Positions 36,080-38,900 of a stretch of 38,900 nucleotides of DNA are shown in pieces. How positions within the stretch are numbered: position 1 is the stretch's first letter; every line of letters begins with the position of its first letter. The stretch spans positions 1 through 38,900 of the forward strand of contig NTKA01000014.1 of NCBI GenBank assembly GCA_002456975.1. Direction: 5' to 3'. The position numbers and the translations under genes were made by a program. The notes beneath the pieces are model-generated. The model worked only from the letters and a program-made list of their open reading frames with translations, made no database searches and had not been told where the DNA came from. This stretch comes from Halieaceae bacterium MED-G27. Lineage in GTDB: Bacteria > Pseudomonadota > Gammaproteobacteria > Pseudomonadales > Halieaceae.

Positions 36080-36284
36080 GATCTTTAGAAGCGGGGCCGT
36101 GATGACGGTCGTATAAGTACTAATTTTCCCGTTTGCCGATTTTTAGGTAGATCATCAGCGTAGCGAGGTCGATCATCATGTTTCTTGCTGGGGTAAAATG
36201 TAATCATCAAGATGCTACTGGCCTGTCATTTCTTGCGATGAGAAGCACAGCCTCGAAGTTTTTAGATATTCATTGGAGTGGAAT

Positions 36285-36653
36285 ATGAGTGATAAGCAGC
36301 AGGTTGAAACGTGCGTAGAAACATATATCGAAAGTATGAGCAGGTCGGATCCTAGTCTTGTCAAGCAGGCATTTCATCCGAATGGCAATGTGGTCGGGTA
36401 TCTTCACGGTGATTTTATGGAGATGTCAGTGGATGATTTTGCTGACTTCGTCGCGTCCCAGCAGCCATCTCCACAGGAATCAGGCGACGGAGTAAGTTTT
36501 CAAACTTTGGCATGTGAGTTAGAGGGCGCAACGGCGCTTGTGAAAGTTAGGGATATTTACCTAGGAATAACATTCGTAGACACGCTATCGTTAATCAAGA
36601 CAGACGACGGATGGCGAATCTATAACAAACTATTTCATGTCGAAGCTGAGTAG
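36285..36653 (+). CDS. NTF2-like / lumazine-binding-like small protein
   Basis: 122 residues from ATG 36285, with TGGAGTGG 5 bases upstream; the frame also opens at 36273. Cone-shaped NTF2 fold is suggested by the N-terminal helix VETCVETYIESMSRSDPSLV with QAFHPNGNVVGYLHGDFMEMSVDDF, then TALVKVRDIYLGITFVDTLSLIKTDDGWRIYNKLFH, cited by its DDGWRI-KLFH end, which is typical of the Lumazine_bd_2/SnoaL-type group. Members may bind or convert small ligands; no activity can be assigned. Confidence 0.78.
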   Translation: MSDKQQVETCVETYIESMSRSDPSLVKQAFHPNGNVVGYLHGDFMEMSVDDFADFVASQQPSPQESGDGVSFQTLACELEGATALVKVRDIYLGITFVDTLSLIKTDDGWRIYNKLFHVEAE

Positions 36654-36658
36654 GTGAG

Positions 36659-36684
36659 CATTAGAAGCCGGTTTGGAAAAGACG
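36659..36684 (+). repeat. Imperfect repeat, copy 2
   Basis: CATTAGAAGCCGGTTTGGAA and six more bases, 5 bases after the stop of the NTF2-like gene. See copy 1 at 36054-36079; the two bracket that gene in the same orientation. Confidence 0.45.
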
Positions 36685-36799
36685 GTTTCAGAGAGGCGAG
36701 TATCATTGCCCTCGCAAAACAGCTTGTCTGTGTTGACTTGCTGGCGTGTCAGAGTTTCGATAAAATTGCGCTAACAAGAACATAAAAAGGCAAGGTGTC

Positions 36800-37096
36800 T
36801 TGTTGAGAAATCTCTTTGTTGCTCTCTCGATCATCGCATTGCAAGCTTGTGCTACTACTCAGACAACCTATGGAGCGGATGGAAGGACTACACACATTAT
36901 TACCTGCTCCGCCTCGGGTGGCGTCGATATGATCTCATGCTTTGTTGAGGCAGGAGATATTTGCAAAGAACGAGGGTACGACGTGGTGAACCAAGAGTTG
37001 GACGTTGCCACAGATACTGTGGTTGGTGGATCAGAGGGCTACGTCGGATCTATGAATGCCCAGTCAGTGCACGTCCTTATGGTGGCCTGTAATTAA
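36800..37096 (+). CDS. Small lipoprotein of unknown function
   Basis: 98 residues from TTG 36800 (a second TTG follows at 36803), with AAGGTG 5-6 bases upstream. MLRNLFVALSIIALQACATT carries a lipoprotein signal with lipobox LQAC. The mature part has three further cysteines (IITCSASGG, ISCFVEAGDICKERGYDVV) and ends LMVACN; ICKERGYDVV is a motif often seen in small outer-membrane lipoproteins. An inverted repeat (AACAAGA 36773-36779 with TCTTGTT 36798-36804) would put the start codon in a hairpin. Function unknown. Confidence 0.65.
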   Translation: MLRNLFVALSIIALQACATTQTTYGADGRTTHIITCSASGGVDMISCFVEAGDICKERGYDVVNQELDVATDTVVGGSEGYVGSMNAQSVHVLMVACN

Positions 37097-37157
37097 CCCG
37101 CCACTATCGTGAAGAATAAATTGAAGGAACAGTTACTGCATCAGTTAAGGTTTGCGG

Positions 37158-37694
37158 CTATTTTGTATTCACGACCAAGACATCCACGTCAATCAGCGAG
37201 AGTAGGCGTTCGATTTTGGCCGGCTGAATGTTATTAAAGTTGTGACTGTGGCCTTTAGTCCCTACCACGACCAGTTCTGCTTGTGTGCCCAGTGCGACTG
37301 ACGCTATCACCCCTGCCGATTCACCTTGTGCGATGTGGAGGTTAGCGTTATCAACTTGCGCATGTCTTAGTAGTGAGCCTCTGTATGGGTGAGATCGAGA
37401 ATCTTTGTATGCGTTTACGACATGCAGTTTGTCACCACACCACAATGAAGCCGCCTTCGCACCTTCTAGGATTTTTTGATTACGCAGTTTCTGCTCGCTG
37501 TTATCGGTTCGACACTTCACGGCCGCCAAAACCGCGCCACTTTCAGTCTTAGTCACGTCGCTAACTAACAGCACGGGACATTTTGAGTTTTTGAAAGCAT
37601 TCTATTTGCTAGAGTTAAATTTAAAGAAGGAATCGACAGTTGGTGTTTTTCGCATCAAAACCATTGTCGCACCACATGCTTCCGCTGATTGCAT
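37158..37694 (-). pseudogene. UspE-like universal stress protein, broken (in-frame TAG at 37602-37604)
   Basis: Minus-strand frame reads MQSAEACGATMVLMRKTPTV DSFF (from 37694), stop TAG, NAFKNSKCPVLLVSDVTKTE, then a second Usp domain with GKVLAAV-like SGAVLAAVK, LHVVNAYKDS and the nucleotide-loop-like ELVVVGTKGHSHNFNN, ending VDVLVVNTK at 37158. This is the end of Usp domain 1, its TAG-interrupted link, and domain 2 of a tandem Usp protein such as UspE; the TAG stands near where UspE has a Trp (TGG to TAG is one change). Most of domain 1 is missing or no longer in frame. A 138-residue product from GTG 37574 remains possible. Confidence 0.7.
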
Positions 37695-37758
37695 CAGCGA
37701 GCCAGCCCAGTTACTGCACCTAGTGATGTTCAGTGGTTTTAAATATCGGTTTCCGCAA

Positions 37759-38385
37759 TTATAAGCAGCAGGCCACCTTTAATTGCGAGCCGCAACTTAT
37801 CCTTCCTTCCAACTGACCTGCTTCAGTAGCGGTCATGCCAAAACCTGTCTGAGAAGACCAACCTTCACAAGTGAGTTCATCGCCAGAGTTGAATTCAACA
37901 CCGGTATTAAGCTCTATCACCCCACCCTGCGACGGCATCATTACTGGCAAAATCCAGGCTCTACCAGTCATGGTCTCAGAAGGGCAAGTAATTGCCGCGT
38001 CATCACATGGCTTTGCGACTGAATTCGCAAACTCTGTAGTGTTACATATTTTGCTTCCCGAGAATCTTCCATCGCAGGCCTTCACCATTTGCGTTAAGCC
38101 AGCATCACCAAACAAAACCTGATTGGAATAGCCTTGGAAAATTGGATCGCTAGCTGTTTCCATTGCGCTGATTCTGACATCGTTATCGTTAACTGCAGTT
38201 TCAACTGCAGAAAAGTTCGCGTTCATATCTGCTGCGCTCGTTTGTGTTCCTGCCTCAAATTCATTTGGTACATCCAAGGGGCCACTAAGCGCAGCGGAAC
38301 TTATCATCAAAAGTAATGCCGCAAAGACCTTAAAATGGCTCCACTCAAATATTTTCTTTACCTTCCCCACGTTCCATTCTCCCAT
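37759..38385 (-). CDS. Secreted protein with coiled-coil N-terminus, function unknown
   Basis: About 208 residues from ATG 38385 (a TTG at 38400 is possible). Membrane/signal segment FKVFAALLLMISSAALS then VPNEFEAGTQTSAADMNANF followed by SAVETAVNDNDVRISAMETA, a short coiled coil that is common in exported proteins of marine bacteria. The C-terminal domain has paired cysteines (ACDGRFSGSKIC, CDDAAITC, LTCEGW, ISCGSQLKVACC), suggesting disulfides. The start overlaps the end of the upstream repeat protein by 28 bases, so the two are probably an operon. Confidence 0.68.
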   Translation of the reverse strand: MGEWNVGKVKKIFEWSHFKVFAALLLMISSAALSGPLDVPNEFEAGTQTSAADMNANFSAVETAVNDNDVRISAMETASDPIFQGYSNQVLFGDAGLTQMVKACDGRFSGSKICNTTEFANSVAKPCDDAAITCPSETMTGRAWILPVMMPSQGGVIELNTGVEFNSGDELTCEGWSSQTGFGMTATEAGQLEGRISCGSQLKVACCL

Positions 38386-38900
38386 GTTGTTGATCCCCAA
38401 ACCGTCTCGGTCTCATTTTGTACAGTCCAGCCAGAATATTCCCAAGAGGTTGCACCCCAGATCGAGTATAACGCCAACGTGTTATCAAGTGGTGCAGCGT
38501 CCACCGTATCTGGCACACCGTCACCGTCGTCATCAGTATCTTCGTTATTACCTACACCGTCTTGATCCGTATCCGTGGTTTCACTTGCATCCAAAGGAAA
38601 AGCATCTTCGACATCCGAGGCACCATCATTGTCGTCATCTGTATCTTCGTTGTTTCCAATACCATCTCCATCGGTATCTACTGATTCACTTGGATCCAGC
38701 GGAAAAGGATCTTCAAGATCTGGGACACCATCTCCATCATCATCTGTATCAGCATTATTCCCTATACCGTCTCCGTCTAGGTCATATTGCTCCAGCGGAT
38801 CAAGTGGAAATGCGTCGGCATTGTCTCCCACGCCATCACCGTCCGTATCAGCGACTTCAGAGGGGTCGAATGGATAAAAGTCCTCGCTGTCTCTAGTTCC
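38358..38900 (-). CDS. Thrombospondin type-3 repeat protein (3' part; 5' part beyond the window)
   Basis: The minus-strand frame is open from the window edge to TAA 38358, so only the last 180 residues are visible. They contain Ca-binding TSP3 repeats of the form DTDGDGIGNNEDTDDDGDGV with PDxxDxFPLDPSE; three complete 35-residue units are at 38487-38801, with a shorter unit before them. The C-terminal tail has a twofold WGATSWEYSGW / WGSTTWENGTW repeat. Such acidic repeats occur in secreted or surface proteins of marine gammaproteobacteria and need calcium to fold. The rest of the protein, its signal and main domain, are not visible. Confidence 0.85.
   Translation of the reverse strand, partial: GTRDSEDFYPFDPSEVADTDGDGVGDNADAFPLDPLEQYDLDGDGIGNNADTDDDGDGVPDLEDPFPLDPSESVDTDGDGIGNNEDTDDDNDGASDVEDAFPLDASETTDTDQDGVGNNEDTDDDGDGVPDTVDAAPLDNTLALYSIWGATSWEYSGWTVQNETETVWGSTTWENGTWGR
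38487..38801 (-). repeat. Three tandem 105-bp repeats coding for TSP3 units
   Basis: Units at 38697-38801, 38592-38696 and 38487-38591 each encode 35 residues beginning D-x-x-E and ending F/AAPL, with the DxDxDG calcium loops in the same places. The DNA copies diverge at many third positions, so the array is not a recent duplication. Confidence 0.8.

Larger units (their letters stand above)
35602..36284. other. Gene-poor stretch after kbl
   Basis: 683 bases with no convincing full gene. It holds a short minus-strand fragment (35684-35851), a run of seven C and four G (36000-36010), the pair TTGTCCAAAATG/TTGTCCAAAG (about 35956-35975) and one copy of an imperfect repeat (36054-36079). Base composition is more AT-rich than the preceding genes. 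No promoter or terminator was firmly identified. Confidence 0.5.

Noticed and set aside
35602-37158. Integron cassette array with attC sites
   Set aside because: Small genes and a CTAACAA/TTGTTGAG pair near 36771-36806 looked suggestive, but no full attC with both paired core sites was found and no integrase is present.
24016-37604. Two in-frame TAG codons as evidence of amber recoding (pyrrolysine or suppressor)
   Set aside because: TAG is the normal stop of several intact genes here (infC, merR-like, VanX-type, YtcJ-like) and the two positions share no sequence context; mutation or error is simpler.
38384-38896. Long plus-strand frames rich in His/Arg or Ser/Pro across the right end
   Set aside because: They are antisense shadows of the Asp/Gly-rich TSP3 repeats on the minus strand.

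Overview
The window looks like a chromosomal segment of a marine gammaproteobacterium (inferred, with an OM60/NOR5- or SAR92-like flavour). The evidence is the infC-rpmI-rplT-pheS-pheT-ihfA-merR-tRNA-Pro core block in its usual gammaproteobacterial order, short intergenic gaps, many degradative and 2-oxoglutarate-oxygenase genes, and thrombospondin type-3 repeats in a surface protein. Genes ending in TGA, TAA and TAG are all common, so the code is standard.

Layout. 1-5380: translation/IHF core block ending in tRNA-Pro(GGG). 5618-8516: a secreted protein of unknown function, then two convergent redoxin genes, each interrupted by one in-frame TGA exactly where the first cysteine of a CxxC redox motif is expected (W-TGA-P-x-C). 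In both genes a 7-bp hairpin with a five-base apical loop AGUU(A/G) begins 9-13 bases after the TGA, with the loop 16-20 bases after it. They are best read as two selenocysteine proteins with bacterial SECIS elements, not as pseudogenes. 8668-12203: peptidoglycan-peptide enzymes (S66 carboxypeptidase, VanX-type dipeptidase) and a lipoprotein amidohydrolase. 12342-15675: a catabolic operon on the minus strand (amidohydrolase, PhyH-like dioxygenase, sodium:solute symporter).

15864-20586: a tight four-gene glucosylglycerate operon holding synthase (GpgS), phosphatase (GpgP), a GH13_18 phosphorylase and glycerate kinase, so the compatible solute can be both made and taken apart. 20684-24972: a TauE-type exporter and a partner-switching module (RsbW-like kinase, STAS protein, GPP34 protein, PP2C/SpoIIE phosphatase). 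It appears to be decaying: the phosphatase has an in-frame TAG between its sensor and catalytic halves, and the STAS protein has proline at the usual phospho-serine position. 25040-31311: a truncated cyclase, DUF2237, a TauD-type oxygenase, AgcS symporter, FAD oxidoreductase, DUF1295 protein, a cupin and a small membrane protein. 31534-35601: a degenerate membrane histidine-kinase-like protein, then tdh-kbl for threonine to glycine conversion.

35602-38900 is gene-poor and looks like variable DNA: small hypothetical genes, an imperfect repeat, a broken UspE-like gene, a secreted protein and the 3' end of a calcium-binding repeat protein that runs off the window. The selenoprotein pair is the most notable content; no selA, selB, selC or selD lies in this window.
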